A stretch of DNA of 64,000 nucleotides from Diacronema lutheri (GCA_019448385.1 JAGTXO010000005.1:1364001-1428000), one strand, 5' to 3'; shown: positions 30,589 through 42,560, counted from the stretch's first letter. A program made the numbers and translations. Notes: a model not told the origin generated them from the letters alone.

Positions 30589-33540
30589 CATCGACCTGCG
30601 CGCCTTCGACGCGGCGCTCGTCAACTGCGAGATCGTGAGCACGCGGCCGGTCAAGCCGAGCGAGCAGGCGCGCACGGTCGACAAGCTGAGCTACGGGCCG
30701 TCGCGCCGCGCGCTCGCCTTCGTCTCGCCGCCCTGCGTCGTCGACTGGCCCGAGCTCACGGGCGACGGCAACTTTGGCACCATGTACGGGCCGACGGACG
30801 TCGACAAGGCGGCGTACACGGCCGGCGTGACCGACAAGGAGCTGCCGATTGAAGGCGCGCCGCTCGCGCAGATGGACGCCTACTTTGGCGCCCTGCGCGC
30901 CATCGACGATCAGCGCGTCGAGACGGTGCACGCGCGCCAGAAGGAGCTGCTCAACACGCGCGGCCTCTCGAAGGAGGAGGTGCGCGGCAAGCTCTCGCCC
31001 GCCGTCAAGCCCAAGTACGAGGACGACACGCTCGCGCACACGCGGCTGAACATGTCGACGCGCACGTTCACGTGGGCGGGCTCCGAGCGCGTCGTGCCGC
31101 TCGTCGACGCGCGGCGCGAACCGGTCGACGAGATCCGGCACGAGGACGTCTGCGCCATCGCCACGCAGCTCGACCGCGTCTACACGGGGCTCACGGGCTC
31201 GATGTTTGGCACCAAGTGGAACGTGTGCGGGGTCATGCTCCTGAAGCGCGCCGAGCAGCGGCCGCAGCCCGGCTCGGACGCCTTCGCCTCGTACGGCGTG
31301 CCCGCCTGGGCCGACACGTTCGACTCCACGGGGCTGTACGTGCCCGACGAGCGCGAGCGCGCGGCGGCGCTCGCGGCGGTGGCCGGTCTGCGCACGGCGC
31401 GCGCGCCGGCCGGGCCGGGCGGGCGCGAGCTCGCGCGCGCGCAGGGCTACCATCGCGCCGAGCGGGCTGCGAGCGCGGCGGCGGCGCGCGCGGCGATGGC
31501 CGAGGGCGGCCAGCAGTGCGCGCTCCACGGCGCGGTCGTCAAATCGGCGCTGCGCGGCGTGGGCAACCGGCTGCATCTTTGCGACGCGCCGGGCGGAACG
31601 GGCAAGACGTTCGTCGAGCGCGCCATTATCGCCGCCGTGCGCGCGGATGGGCACGCGGTCGTCGTGGGCGCGTCCTCGGGCGTCGCCGCCACGCTGCTGC
31701 CCGACGGCCGCACCTTCCACTTGACCTTCAAGGTGCCCGGCGGTGCCGACTCCGACGGGCAAGCCGTTCAATGGCGTGCCGCGCTCCGAGCGCGGGCGCT
31801 CCCTGGCCGCCGCGGCGGCTGGTCGTGTGGGACGAGGCGCCGATGCAGACGCGGTGCCACCTCGACTCGCCTGATCGGTGTTTGCGCGACGTGACGGGCG
31901 TCGACGAGCGCTTCGGCGGCGAGACGCTGCTGCTCGCCGGCGACTTTCGCCAGTGCTTGCCGGTGGTGCGGCGCGGCTCGCGCGCGCAGATCGTGCGCTC
32001 CTGCCTCAAGTACTCGGCGCCGTGGCAGCACGATCGGCAGCACGCCTTGGTCGAGAACGTTCGCGCCTCGAGCGCGGCGCGCGACACGGGCGACGCGCTC
32101 GGCGCGGGCGAGTGGGCGGAGCTGCTGCGCAGCCCCGGCGACGGCGCCGTTCCCGCGGCGGTGCCGGCGGCCGGGGCCATGCCCGGCGCATTCCCGCTCG
32201 ATCCCGTGCAGCTGCCCGAGGCCGTCGGCGGCGTCCCCATCCGCGTGGGCTCGGCCTACCCGACGGAGCTCGTGACGACTTTGTCCACGGCGCGACGTGT
32301 TGGACCGACGACGGCTCGCTGTGCGACCGCGCGGTGCTCTGCGCCAAGCAGACGGACGTGGCGCGGATCAACTGGCTGGCGATCGGCCGCTTCCCGGGCG
32401 CGGCGGCGAGGTGCGCGTCGGCGGACGAGCTGGCGCGACGACGGGGCGGGCAAGCAGATTGCGCTGGCGTCGGTCGAATTCCTCGACTCGCTCGAGCACG
32501 CGCAGATGCCGCACCGCGTCCTCGACCTGAAGCCCGGGATGGTGGTGATGCTGCCGCGCAACCTCTCGCCCGGCGAGGGGCTGTGCGGCGGCACGCGGCT
32601 GATCGTGCGCGGCATGCGCGCCGGCGGCCGGCTGCTCGAGTGCGCACGCCCCGGCGCGGCCGCCGGGCGCGACAGCACCGTGCTCGTCGCGCGTGTCGAC
32701 CACCACTCGCCCGACGACGGCACGTTCGCGCTTGTGCGGATGCGCCGCCAGTTCCCCGGTGCGGCCGGCGTAACGAGGCGCAGGGGCAAGCGCTCGGGTG
32801 CGCGGGCGTGTGGCTCGCCGAGCCGTGCTTCACGCACGGCCAGCTCCACGTGGCCGCTTCGCGCGTCGGGCACACGTCGCGCGTCCGCTTTGCGCTCGGC
32901 CCGGACCTCGTGACGCGCAGCGTCGTCTTCAAAGAGGTGCTCCGCGCGGTCAGCGGTGGCGAGGCGGCGGCGGCGGCGCTCGCCGCGGCCGCCGTCGCCG
33001 CCGCGCGCGAATGCGCGGCGGCGGCGCGCGGTGGCGGCGGGCGCGGACGGCGCGCGCGGCGCCGGCGGCGGGCGGCGCGCTGGCGGCGGGCGCGCCGCCG
33101 GCGCGCGGTGCTGGCCAGCACCCGCCGGCGCGACGCCCGCCGCGCCGCTCGCGCCGACGCGCAGCCGTCGGGTGCTCGCCAGCACCGCGCGCCGCGCGAC
33201 CGGCCCGCGTACCTGCGCGCCCTTCTAGGGCGCGCAGGGCGGCGCCAATGCGGCCGGCGCGCAGGGGCCTCACGCTGGCGCGCTGCCCGCCGCCGCGTGG
33301 GTCGCCGCTGCGCGCGTGCCGTCGGCGCTGCCGCCGCCCGGCGTCGCGCTCGCGCCGCAGCCGCAGCCGCCGCCGCCGCCGTCGCCGCCGCCTGCCGCCT
33401 GCCGGCAAGCTGGGCAAGTGCGCAGCGGCGGCGACGGCGGTGCGCGACCCGGCGAGCAGGCGGCGCGCCGCCGAGCCGGGGGCGGGCTCCGTGGGCGACG
33501 AGGCTCGCCCGCCACTCGCACTACTCGCGCGCCAAGTGCG
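30581..33540 (+). pseudogene. Possible ssDNA-binding domain plus PIF1 helicase, frame-shifted (right)
   Basis: ATG 30581 starts MAAIDLRAFDAALVNCEIVS. The first ~240 residues (YGPSRRALAFVSPP, later GLTGSMFGTKWNVCGVML) resemble OB-fold ssDNA-binding proteins of large DNA viruses and their mobile relatives. A PIF1 helicase follows: Walker A CDAPGGTGKTF (31583-31614), ASSGVAATLLPDGRTFHLTF, VVWDEAPM, FGGETLLLAGDFRQCLPVV, RAVLCAKQTDVARINWLAIG, LKPGMVVMLPRNLSPGEGL, RMRRQFP and FTHGQLHVAASRVGH. Sense moves between frames at least four times, starting near 31760. This copy keeps the full motif order, unlike the left one. As it stands only the ssDNA-binding part and Walker A share a frame. Confidence 0.7.
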
Positions 33541-34482
33541 CACAACGCGCCCCCCCCCCCCCCCCCACCCCACCCCCCGATGAATTTAATGCTCATACCA
33601 TGGCGTCGCGCCACGGCAGTACGCCCGTGGCCCCGGCGGCCAGCCTCGCGCCGCTACGCCGTGTCGTCGCGGCCGGCGCACACAGCGAACTGTGTTTCCG
33701 CGGCACATGCCCGGCTGCTCGCGCGCTGCAAGCTTGCCGAACTGCTCGCGCTGGAATGGCGCGTTGCGGGCGTGCCCGCGCACCGCGCGTGTGCCATGCG
33801 CGTTCCGGGAGCGCCGCGCCGCGCGCCAAAGCGGCGCGCGGCGGACGTGCGGCCTCGGGCCGAAGAGGGGCCGGCGCGACCGGCCGCGAGGCGGGCGCAG
33901 ACGCTCGGCGTGCCGGTCGATGCGTCGTCCAAATCCGCGTCGGGCGGATGCGCGCCTGGGCCGGCGCTGCGTGCAGTCGGCGGGGCCCGGCCACGCGCTC
34001 GGGCGTAACGTTCGCGCCTGTTCGGCCGAGGCGCACTCGCCGTCCCCTCGCGCCGGCAACGTGCGTGCGGGCCAGCACGCAGGCAGCGTACGATGCCACG
34101 GCAGCGGCGAGCGCGTCCCCGCCGGTGTGCCGCTCGGCGCCCCGTCACGCGCAACGTGCGCGCCGCCCGCTGCATGCGCACGCATACGCGCGCTGGCAGC
34201 GTGCGCAAAATTGCCCGGGCAAGATCGTCCCGCGCTCGCGCCGCCGACGCATCATTCCATGTGTCCGTTTCGGCATCTGCCACCATCCACCAGCCCTCGA
34301 AAGCCGGCTTGCGCGTGGGCGCCCGTCCGGTGCGAGAAGCGGCTCGCGTCCTCGCGCGGGGCGCCTCCGCGCCAGGCGCCCGGCGCGCGCTCGTCTTGCC
34401 GCGCCACCACGCTGATCTGCGCCCAACCCTCGCTCGCCAATTCCCCCGTCGTCCCTGCTGCGCAGCCCGCAACAGCGCGCGC
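33541..34482. other. Gene-less spacer between PIF1 remnant and USP (right)
   Basis: Counterpart of 16238-17241. It begins with a C17 run (33550-33566) and an AT-rich patch (ATGAATTTAATGCTCATACC). No recognisable domain is present. It should contain the promoter for the USP gene. Confidence 0.45.
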
Positions 34483-35906
34483 ATGGCGCGTGCACGGCGC
34501 GGCGCCTTGAGCAAGTTTTACGTCGTCGGTCGGCAGCCTGTGGAAGACGCGTTTGACGGCCCGATGTGGCCGGTGAGAGTGCCCGGCGTGCCGCGTGGTG
34601 AGCGCCTGCACGGCTTGCCGGGCTCGGCGCGCGCCCAGCCAGCCTCCCTCCATCCCGCCGCAAACCGTGCGTGCGCACCCCGCACACCCGGCGCTGCGCG
34701 GCGCGGCGCAGGCGCGAAAAACGAGGGCAGCGCGTGCTACACGACCGTCCTTATGCAATCGCTCTTCGCCCTGAACATGCTCCGTGCGATGCTTCGCTCC
34801 GCTTCGCGCCGTGCCAACAGCGTCGAGAGGGCGCGTTTTCGGGACTTTGGCACGCTGATCGAGGACACCAGGGCGCCGACACGGCTGTGTCTTGTGTCCG
34901 TCATCGACGTCATCTCGGGCCGTGGCGCGCGAAGGACGCCGCAGGATGCCGCTGAGTTCTTCCGGTTGCTGCTCGGCCGAGTGCCCGGGCTCGCTGCGGC
35001 CTTTGAAGCCGACACACGCGTCGGGCCAGGGCTCGAGCAGATCGCCGTGCCTTCAGAGGCCGGCGAGGGCATCGCCGTACTCGTCAGCGTCGGCGGCGAT
35101 GCGGCGCGCGCGCTTGCACACGCTCTGGGGGGCGCCGCTGGGCCGCCGCGGGATCGCCACACGAACGCGGGCCACTCGGGCGTGCTCACGCCAGCCAGCA
35201 TTGCTGTCGAGGCGCCGCGCACGACGCGCGGCAATGGCTCGCAGTGCAAGAACAACCGCGCGCTCGTGTGCGCGCCGCGGCTGCTGCTCGGCGGGCGCGA
35301 CCACCTCCCCGTCGCCGGCGTGGTGCACGTGGGCGAGGGGCCGATGAGCGGGCACCTTGTCGCCATCGTGCTCCGCAACGAGGCTTGGTTTCCGTGCGAC
35401 GACTACAACGTGCGGCGGCGCGCACGGTCGCTCGGTGCCGCGACCGGCGGTCGAGCGCAGCCGCGACCGCCCCGTCCTCCCGCGCGGCACGCGCGCGTGG
35501 CCTGAAAGCTCGCGCGCGCGCCTGCCGCACGCACGCGCGTTGCCCGCGCAGATCTACAACGTGCCTGAGTCCGACGCGCTGGCGTGGGCAAGTGGTGCGA
35601 GCATGCTCGTTCACAGCCGGCTGGACGTGGAGCCGTTGGACCCGGCGCTGGGCTCAGCGTCACCGCCGTCGGCCGCATCGCCTGCGTGGCCGAGCTCGGA
35701 GCCCGACGCGCCGACCTTGCCGGCAGCCTGGCCGCGGGTGCGGCAGATGGCAGCGGTGCCAACAGATGCGACGATCGGCATCGCGGAGACGGCTGCAGAC
35801 ATCTCTACGGCGGCGATCGGCCCAGCTGCGTGCGAGGCCCGCCAAGTTGTCTCCGTGACGCGCGCATTGCCAACAGCGATGAGTGCGTCCTCGTCTCCGG
35901 CGGCCG

Positions 35907-35956
<50 letters not shown>

Positions 35957-36163
35957 ACAACTCTCCCTACCTTCTTCCTCCTTTCGCACCTCGCACGCGC
36001 ACGCCGTCCGCTGTCCGCTGTCCGCGGCCCAAATTGCCTTGCGGAAGCCGAGCAGGCAGAGCCCTGCTTGGATGGCTCCAGCGCGCATCTTGTGGATGGC
36101 GACGCTGTGGGCGAGCACGGACGCTCAAATGTGACCAGTGGCGCGCACGTGCACGTGCGCTAA
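34483..36163 (+). CDS. Ubiquitin-specific protease (C19) module, right copy, probably decaying
   Basis: Exons 34483-35409 and 35552-36163 with a 142-nt phase-0 intron (AAC|GTGCGG to GCGCAG|ATCTAC), matching the left gene. The catalytic Cys is kept in GSACYTTVLMQSL, but the preceding Asn of the usual GNxCY box is Ser. QQD has become TPQDAAEFF. The His box MSGHLVAIVLRNEAW and CDDYN remain, and the closing LFYSR is LVHSR. These changes suggest relaxed selection. After 35890 the frame runs through an inserted poly-C / AC tract coding PPPP and HTHT, and ends at 36163 without reaching the giant exon. The link seen on the left appears broken here. Confidence 0.6.
35912..35959. repeat. C31 homopolymer followed by (AC)n
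   Basis: A run of ~31 C (35912-35942) leads into ACACAC to about 35959. It lies inside an insertion relative to the left copy, at the point where the left gene has its GTGAGT donor. Confidence 0.9.
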
Positions 36164-36169
36164 CTGGAC

Positions 36170-36440
36170 GTCGAGCGTGTGCGCCTTGTCCGCACGTGTG
36201 CACTCACGTGCGTCTGCGGCGATCTGCCCGGCGTAGTAGTCCGCGCGCGCGGGAGCCGCGTCGGCAGTAGGAGCAGGATAACGTACTTGCGCCTGACGAG
36301 GACGGCGAGAAGTGCGGCTTTTCGCTCGGGGTCTACCATGCCGCCGAGGTTGGCGCTGGCGCGCGTGAGGCAGTCGGAGCGCGCTGGGCCCGGGTTGAAG
36401 GCCTCACCCCGGGGGACGGGAGGATTCAAGGCGCCGAGCC
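36170..36440 (-). pseudogene. Possible LINE endonuclease N-terminal fragment
   Basis: Minus-strand translation gives NPGPARSDCLTRASANLGGM, then PERKAALLAVLVRRKYVILL. This resembles the start of AP-type endonuclease domains in LINE polyproteins ('...ASAN..G......K...L...L....YDVLLLQET'). The catalytic Glu segment is not preserved, and a frame slip puts later sense (ADYYAGQIAADA) in another frame. No reverse transcriptase follows. Confidence 0.3.
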
Positions 36441-36501
36441 GCTGCGGGTGCGGCGGGAGGCCCCGGGCGGGTGTGCTAATGCGGCTCGATGGCCGCCTGC
36501 C

Positions 36502-36542
36502 GGGGGGGGGGGGGGGGGGAGGGGGGGGGGGGGGGGGGGGGG
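36502..36542. repeat. Poly-G tract, ~40 nt with one A
   Basis: A G run interrupted by a single A at 36520. It could form stable G-quadruplexes and is also a place where base calling may be unreliable. Confidence 0.9.
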
Positions 36543-36944
36543 CGTTGGGCCGCCCGCGGAAACGGAGGTGAGCGTGTGGGAGCGGCGCGCGTCGGCGCGC
36601 GCGGCTGGCGTGCAGCACGGATAAGTCTTGTGTGGACTTCGCGGGGCGGATCCCGGTGCAGGGATTGCCGACGTAGGCCGCGAGCGCGAGCAGGGCGGGG
36701 ATGAAGACGGATGATGGGGTTGGGGCCAAGGCCGCCGCACCCGCAGCTATCACGGTGGCAGCGACCGCCACGGTCAGTGCGAGGCTCGCGTGGCCGCTGC
36801 GCGGGCAGCTCGCCCGCCAGGTCCAGGAGGGCCGGCCTGCGGCCTCAGTGCCCAGCGTTGGGCATGTCAGCGTCTGCGTCTGCGGGCCCGCCACTGCGAT
36901 GGCGCATTGAGCCTGGCGCACCAAAACGCAATCGGTCCGCCGAT

Positions 36945-36945
<1 letters not shown>

Positions 36946-36975
<30 letters not shown>
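36946..36975. repeat. Poly-G tract, 30 nt
   Basis: An uninterrupted run of 30 G. Confidence 0.9.
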
Positions 36976-38343
36976 CGAGGCGTGCGCGGGGGCTTGGGGT
37001 GGGCTCCGGGTGCCGGCGCTGTGCCAGCGGCGGGCTTGGTTGACGCCGTCTCGCCGGGGCCCTTGCGCCTTGCGGCGCGAGCGTCGCGGAGGGGCGTCGG
37101 CTGCGCTGGCTCCGCGTCGGCGGTGGCGTGGGGCAGGCTCTTGTGGAGGGCGGAGCGCTCGCGCACGAGTCGGTTGCCAAGGCGGGCTGTCTGCGTGCCG
37201 TTGGGCTGCGCTTGGGCAGGTAGGACCTGCGGCCTCGGGGGCGGGCGGGTTTTCGTGTTGGGCCAGGCGGCAACGCGCACCGGCCGTGTTCGCGGCCGGC
37301 AGGCGGACGTCCGCAGCGGGGCGGAGAATGCGGGTGAAGCGCTTGCACGGGCGCGGTTCGCACCTGGCGGCCAGGCGATCACGAACCGTTGGGTCGCCCG
37401 GCTGTTTGGTGGAGCCGAGGGCAGCAAGGATAGCGAGCTTGGCCGCCTCATCGGTGACGAGCGGCACTGTTGCCCAGCTCTGTACCTCGAAGCCCTGGAT
37501 GTGCAGGCGTCGGGGAAGTTCCCGGCAGCGTCGCCTGCGTCCGTCGAGAGGCGGACCGAAGTCGCGCCCGTGCCCCCGTTGGCGACACCGAGCTCTCGCT
37601 CGTTCACACCGGCCCGCCGACGCGGGCGCGTGGTGCGCGCGCGTTGGGTGCGTGTCTGCCTCGAGCAGCGTGCCCAGTCGCAGTGTGGGCGCGTGTCCGT
37701 CTGCCTCAAAACGCCACGTGGAGGGGAAGGCGCGGGGCGGGCTCGCCGAGGAGGTGCCGCCGCTCGCTGCCACCCGGCGCGGGCTCGGGGCAGCCGTCTT
37801 CGGGTGCCGCGCTCTTCGCGCCATGCACGAACGTTCCGCCGCGCTCGCAGCGCGCGAGCGCACACACAGAGCGCGCGGCGACCCCGGCGGGGGCAGTGCG
37901 TCCCGGTGGCACTCGCGGGCGCGCGCCTGGCCTGGGCGCAGCTGGGCGCGTTGCCGCCCGCGCAGCGAGCCGCCCGCGCGCCTCGCCGCGCGCGCGCTTC
38001 GTCGCACGCGTGCGCCCTGCATGCACGCGCACAGCGCGCGGCGGCTCGGCGCAGTGCAAGGCAGAGCGTGCTGCAACGGTTGCGAGGGCGCGCACGCGCG
38101 GCGCGGCGCGCCCCTGTGTGGTCGCCTGCGCGCGGCGCGTGGTCCGGACGCAGCTCGGTGGCGTGATGCCGTTCGTGCAACACAGTGCGCGTGAGAGCCG
38201 CACGTGCACACCTGCAGTGCAACGCGGCATTGCGCGCGTTGCGTGGGCGGAGCGCGGCTGGATGTGCTTGAGGTCGCGCAGCATGCCGCGCGCCGCGCGC
38301 TGTGCGGCGCAGCGAGTCGGCCATGCCCCTGGTCCTCGTCTCC

Positions 38344-38366
38344 GGGGGGGGGGGGGGGGGGGGGGG
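38344..38366. repeat. Poly-G tract, 23 nt
   Basis: A run of 23 G followed by TGGTGGTGG. Confidence 0.9.
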
Positions 38367-38885
38367 TGGTGGTGGCAACCAGGATCCGCCAGCGCGTGGT
38401 GGGCGCCGTCCAACTCCCAGCCAGGATGCGCCCCGTTCTTCCCCGACACTCTCCGTCCAAACCCGCCGCCCAGCCTGCCGCCGCACCCGCCGCCAACGCC
38501 GCCGCGCACCCATCCGCCGAGCTCGCCTCGCGCGCGCTCGCGCTCACGCTGCGCGACGAGGCTGCGCAGGCCGGCGCGCGGCCGTGCAGAGCAGCGCAGG
38601 CCGGCGCGCGGCCGCGCGCGCGCGCTCACGTTGCGGCAGCGCAGCGAGCTTTCGCCGCGTCGCAGCCCCTCCGAGCAGCCACGATGCACGCCCCCGGAGG
38701 ACGTTGGCCGCGCTCGGAGGCCGCGCTCGGGCGCGCAAAGAGAGGCGGCGCGGGCAAACGAGTAGGCTCGGCGCGCTGGCGGGTCCTGGTTGTGGGAGAG
38801 CGGGGCATTCTCCAGGGCATCATGTAAATTCTCCCAAGTATCATCCGGGCCGCCATCCGGACACTGACGTGCCCACAGTCTGCAG

Positions 38886-41800
38886 ATGGAGGACTCCGTG
38901 AAGGACGCTTTGCCCGGCGGGCGGGGCGGCTCGGACAGTTTCTCGCTGGCCCTCAGCACCATTCTGTCGCCGGGAGATACCCACCCCCACGTGGTCCCAT
39001 CCACTTGCCTCATCGCCCTGCTGCGTTACGCGGATTTCGGCACGAGCAGGGTTAGGGTGGGCGACACGGGGTGCTCGCAGCATGCGCTCAAGGTGGCGCT
39101 GCGCAACCTGCGCAAAGCATGCGCGGATGCGGACCGGTTTGGGCAGGTGCTCGTGGTCGTGCTACCGCTCTGCCTCCGCGCGTCCAGCGGCCTCGTGCAC
39201 TGGACGGCGGCGTACCTGCTCCTCGCGCCGCCCGCGCAGCGCGGCGCGCCGCCCGGCGCCGCGCTCGCCCTGCTCGCCGATTCGCGCACCTTGGGCAACG
39301 GCGAATCGGCGTACGCCACGGCGGCCGGCGTGCTCATCAAGAAGCTTGCGCAGCGCATCGGCAGAACAGCGCCGCCCATCGATGCCTTCAAGGCGCCCCC
39401 GCAGAGTGGGGCCGCGTGTTGCTTCGCCGCGGCAACAGTCGCGGCCGAGGTCGTGGCGAGCGCATCGACGCTCTACGGCCGCCGCGCGAGTGTCCTTGTC
39501 GACATCAAGAAGGCTTTGGACGCGCGCCTCGCGCGCCTCACGACGGCCGCGTACGAGGAGACCCGCGCGCGCACGCTCCGCGCCGCCATCGGCGCTCTGC
39601 TCGGCGACCGCGCCAGGCGCTTCGGCCCGTTCACCCGCGAGGCCGCGCGGCTCGCCGAGGCCGCGCGGCTCGCCGAGGCGTGCGATGCCAGTGTCGGCGG
39701 ATCCGCGCCCGACGGGCTGCTGCAGGCCGTCGAGGCGGCGCTGCGCGCGCCCGACGACCGCATCGCACGCACGGCCGCGCTCGACGCGCTCACGGGCGCT
39801 GCAGGCCGCGCGCTGTCGACGGCGGCCAGGCCGCGCGGCGCGGCGGCGCCAAGGCCGCCGTCGCGAGCGCCACCGCCGCGTGCGCCGCAGCGGCGCGCCG
39901 CCTCGGCGTGGGGGCCCCGACCATTCAGCAGCCTCGGCGGGGGCGAGGGCGACGGGGACGATGGCGACGCCACCACCGCTGACGACGGGGAGGGCGCGGA
40001 GGACGGGGACGACGACCCCGCGGGCGCGGCGGCTGCGGCGGTGGCGACGGGCACGGCGGCGACGAGCGCGGTGGCGGCGGGCGCGGCGCCAACCTCGCCG
40101 GCGGCGGCGGACGGCGGTGGCTCGGCGCCGCTCGAACGCCGCTGCGTCTACACTGCGCCTGATGAGGGCGACGCGGACGCGCGCGTGTACGACGCCAAGG
40201 ACCCCGAGCAGCTAAAAGCGGGCAGGGCGCGGCTACGGGCGAACAGCGGGCGCGCGCCCGCCGTGGTCGACACGCTTTTCGCGCACGCGACGGGCACGAT
40301 CGTCACGCGGCAGCGCACGGAGGGCGTGACCGGCGCGGGCATGCACCACCTCGCCGCCCCGACGCAGGGCGCGGGGTACGGTACCGTCGTGCGGGCCGAG
40401 CTGGGCGAGCCCGGCTTCGCGGGGACGACATGGCACATGACGTCGGGCGTGGAGAACCAGCCGCGCGCGGTACGAGCGGCCGCGCGCGCGTACGCGCACG
40501 ACGGCTGGGGCGGCGTGTACAATGCGCACGAGGACTTTGCCGCCTTCGAGGGCTTGCCGCGGCTCGCCGCGCCCGAATCGCTCGCGGCCATCGCCGGCGG
40601 GTCGGCGGACGCGGTGTTCTGCTGGCGGTCCGGCCGGTCCGTCATCGGCGAGGTGACGACGGTTCACTTCAATGGCGACCGCGCCGCCGCCATCGACCAC
40701 GCGCGGGCGCTGCGCGTCAGGCCCGATTGGCGCTCGCAGCCCAGGATCTACGAGGCGGCGTGCGGCGCGGAGGGCACGGTGCTGCTCGTGTGGGTCGTGC
40801 CCGACCGTCACAAGAACCCGCGGCTGGACTGGGCGCCGATTCTCGTCGTGATCCACCTGCCCGCCGACCCCGACTGGCTCGCGCGCGCCACGCCGGCGAT
40901 CGCGAAGGCGCGGCGCGAGGTCGAGGACGGACGCGCGCGCGCGGAGGCGCGCGGCGTGCCGCAGCACCTCGCCTACACGCTGAGCCCACGCTTCCGAGGC
41001 ACCGCGCCGCGCGGAGCCGCGCGCGTGCCGCCGCGCCTCGGCGCGAGCGACGCGCGCGAGGCGCGCGCGCTCGCGGCGCTCGAGCCGGCGCTCATGTTCG
41101 CGCCGGCCTGGCGGCGCGCGGTGCGCGCGGCGAGCCGCGCCCCCGGCAGTGGCGCCGCGGCCGTCGAGCGCGCGCTCGCGCGCCTGCACAACGCGCTCGA
41201 GCCCGATGACGAGAGCGCGCCCGAGTCGACGCGCGTCGCGCCGCTCGCCGCCGCGCTCGAGCAGTCGGCGGGCTGGCCGGCGGGCACGGCGCGCATGGCG
41301 GCAAGCGTGACCAAGGGCCCCGGCGTCGGAGATGGCGCAGGTGGCGACGAAGTGACCAAAGTGGAGGAAACGGCGAAGACGAGCGGCGACGGCTGCACCG
41401 GCACGCCTCCTCTGCGCCCGGCCGCGCGCGCGGCCGGCGCGGCGGACGACGGAGGGGCGGCGGTCGTGGCGGGCGTCGAGGGCGAGCGCGACGCACTCGC
41501 CAAGACGGGTGCCGGCGGCTGCGACGACGACGCTCGCGAGCCGCTGTCGGCCGGCAAGCCCGGCGCACTCGCCGCCGCGGCGACCGTCGGGGGTCTCGGC
41601 GAGCTCGTCGGCAGCCTATGCGCGTGGCTGGCGCGCGGCGCGGCTGGCGGCGCCATCGCGGCCATCTCCCCCGGGACGGCCGCGCGCGGAGCAAACGGCA
41701 CGCCGCAGCGCGCCGAGCCGCCGGCCGCCGGCGATCCCGTCGCTCCGCACGCGCGCGTCGCCGCTGCGGCGCCCTTGGCGGGCAGCGCGGCGGCGCCGTC

Positions 41801-42560
41801 GTCGGCCGCGCGCGACGCGCAGCGCGGCGTCGCGGGAGTCGACGCGGCCGCGCACGCGCACGCGCGCGACGGCAGGCGGGCGGCACGGCGGATGCGCGAG
41901 CACGAGGGGGCGGTGCACAGGGCCTTCCGCATGTCCCTCTGGCGCGACGCGACGTTTGTCGAGTTCGTTGAGAAGCTGCGCCCCGACGGCGGCGCGCAGC
42001 TGCTCGCGCGCGAGCCCACGCGGCGCGCGGCGGCGGTGCTGTGCGAGCTCGCGCGCGGCCGCGACGGCGCGAGCGGCGCGGCCGGGCTGCTGCACGAGAT
42101 GAGAGCCGCCGATGCGCGCGCGCGCGAGGCCGCCAAAGCGGCGGAGGCAGCGCGGCCTGCGCACGGGACGCTGCGCATCGTGGCAACCGTGGCGCTGGGC
42201 GGTGCGGTCTTCGCCGGCATGTCAGCGCTGGTCGTTGCTTGCGCGGCGCGCACGGCGACCGGTGCGCTTTTTGGGGCCCGCCGCCCGCGGGCGGCCGCGC
42301 GCGGAGCCGACGACGCGCTCGGCACGCTGCAGCGCGCCGAGCCGCCGCCCGCCGACAAGGGCAAGCGCAGGCGCGCCAGAGCCAACGACGACCCCGTCGA
42401 CGCGGCGCGCAAGGCCGTGGGCAAGGCGGAGGGCAACTGCCGCAAGGCAGCCCGCCGGCTGCACCTCGCTGCACTGGGCGAGGAGGAGGCGCAGCAGCGC
42501 GTGCTCGACGCCGAGGCGGCGGAGCAGCTGGCGCGCTCGCGCGAGCCGGCCGGCGGCTGG
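38886..42560 (+). CDS. N-terminal module of the right giant protein, Ulp1-like
   Basis: The frame opens at ATG 38886 (MEDSVKDALPGGRGG) and I read 1,225 codons to a phase-0 donor, TGG|GTAGGC at 42560/42561. The N-terminus carries a Ulp1-like triad: His in GLVHWTAAYLLL (codon 39198), Asp in LLADSRTL (39279), Gln and Cys in PQSGAACCFAA (39402 and 39417). A second folded region (about 40.1-40.9 kb) includes ADAVFCWRSGRSVIGEVTTV, which could be a divergent nuclease core, but this is weak. A hydrophobic helix, IVATVALGGAVFAGMSALVV (near 42180), may span a membrane and is followed by a charged coiled coil. The left element has nothing similar. The ATG follows CTGCAG, so an upstream exon is possible. 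Confidence 0.55.

Larger units (their letters stand above)
36164..38885. other. Right-specific insertion with poly-G tracts; no clear gene
   Basis: This 2.7-kb stretch is absent from the left element. It holds three long G runs and, near its left end, a possible retroelement scrap. Long antisense frames exist but are low complexity (Pro, Arg, Ala). One minus-strand segment around 36.65-36.75 kb encodes a hydrophobic helix (LALTVAVAATVIAAGAAALA) just before the retroelement-like part. The region ends at CAGTCTGCAG, a possible splice acceptor, immediately before ATG 38886. Confidence 0.4.

Noticed and set aside
36160-38547. Long minus-strand frame of ~795 codons as a gene
   Set aside because: Mostly Pro/Arg/Ala low complexity interrupted by translated poly-G/poly-C tracts. 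Only its last part resembles a protein family.
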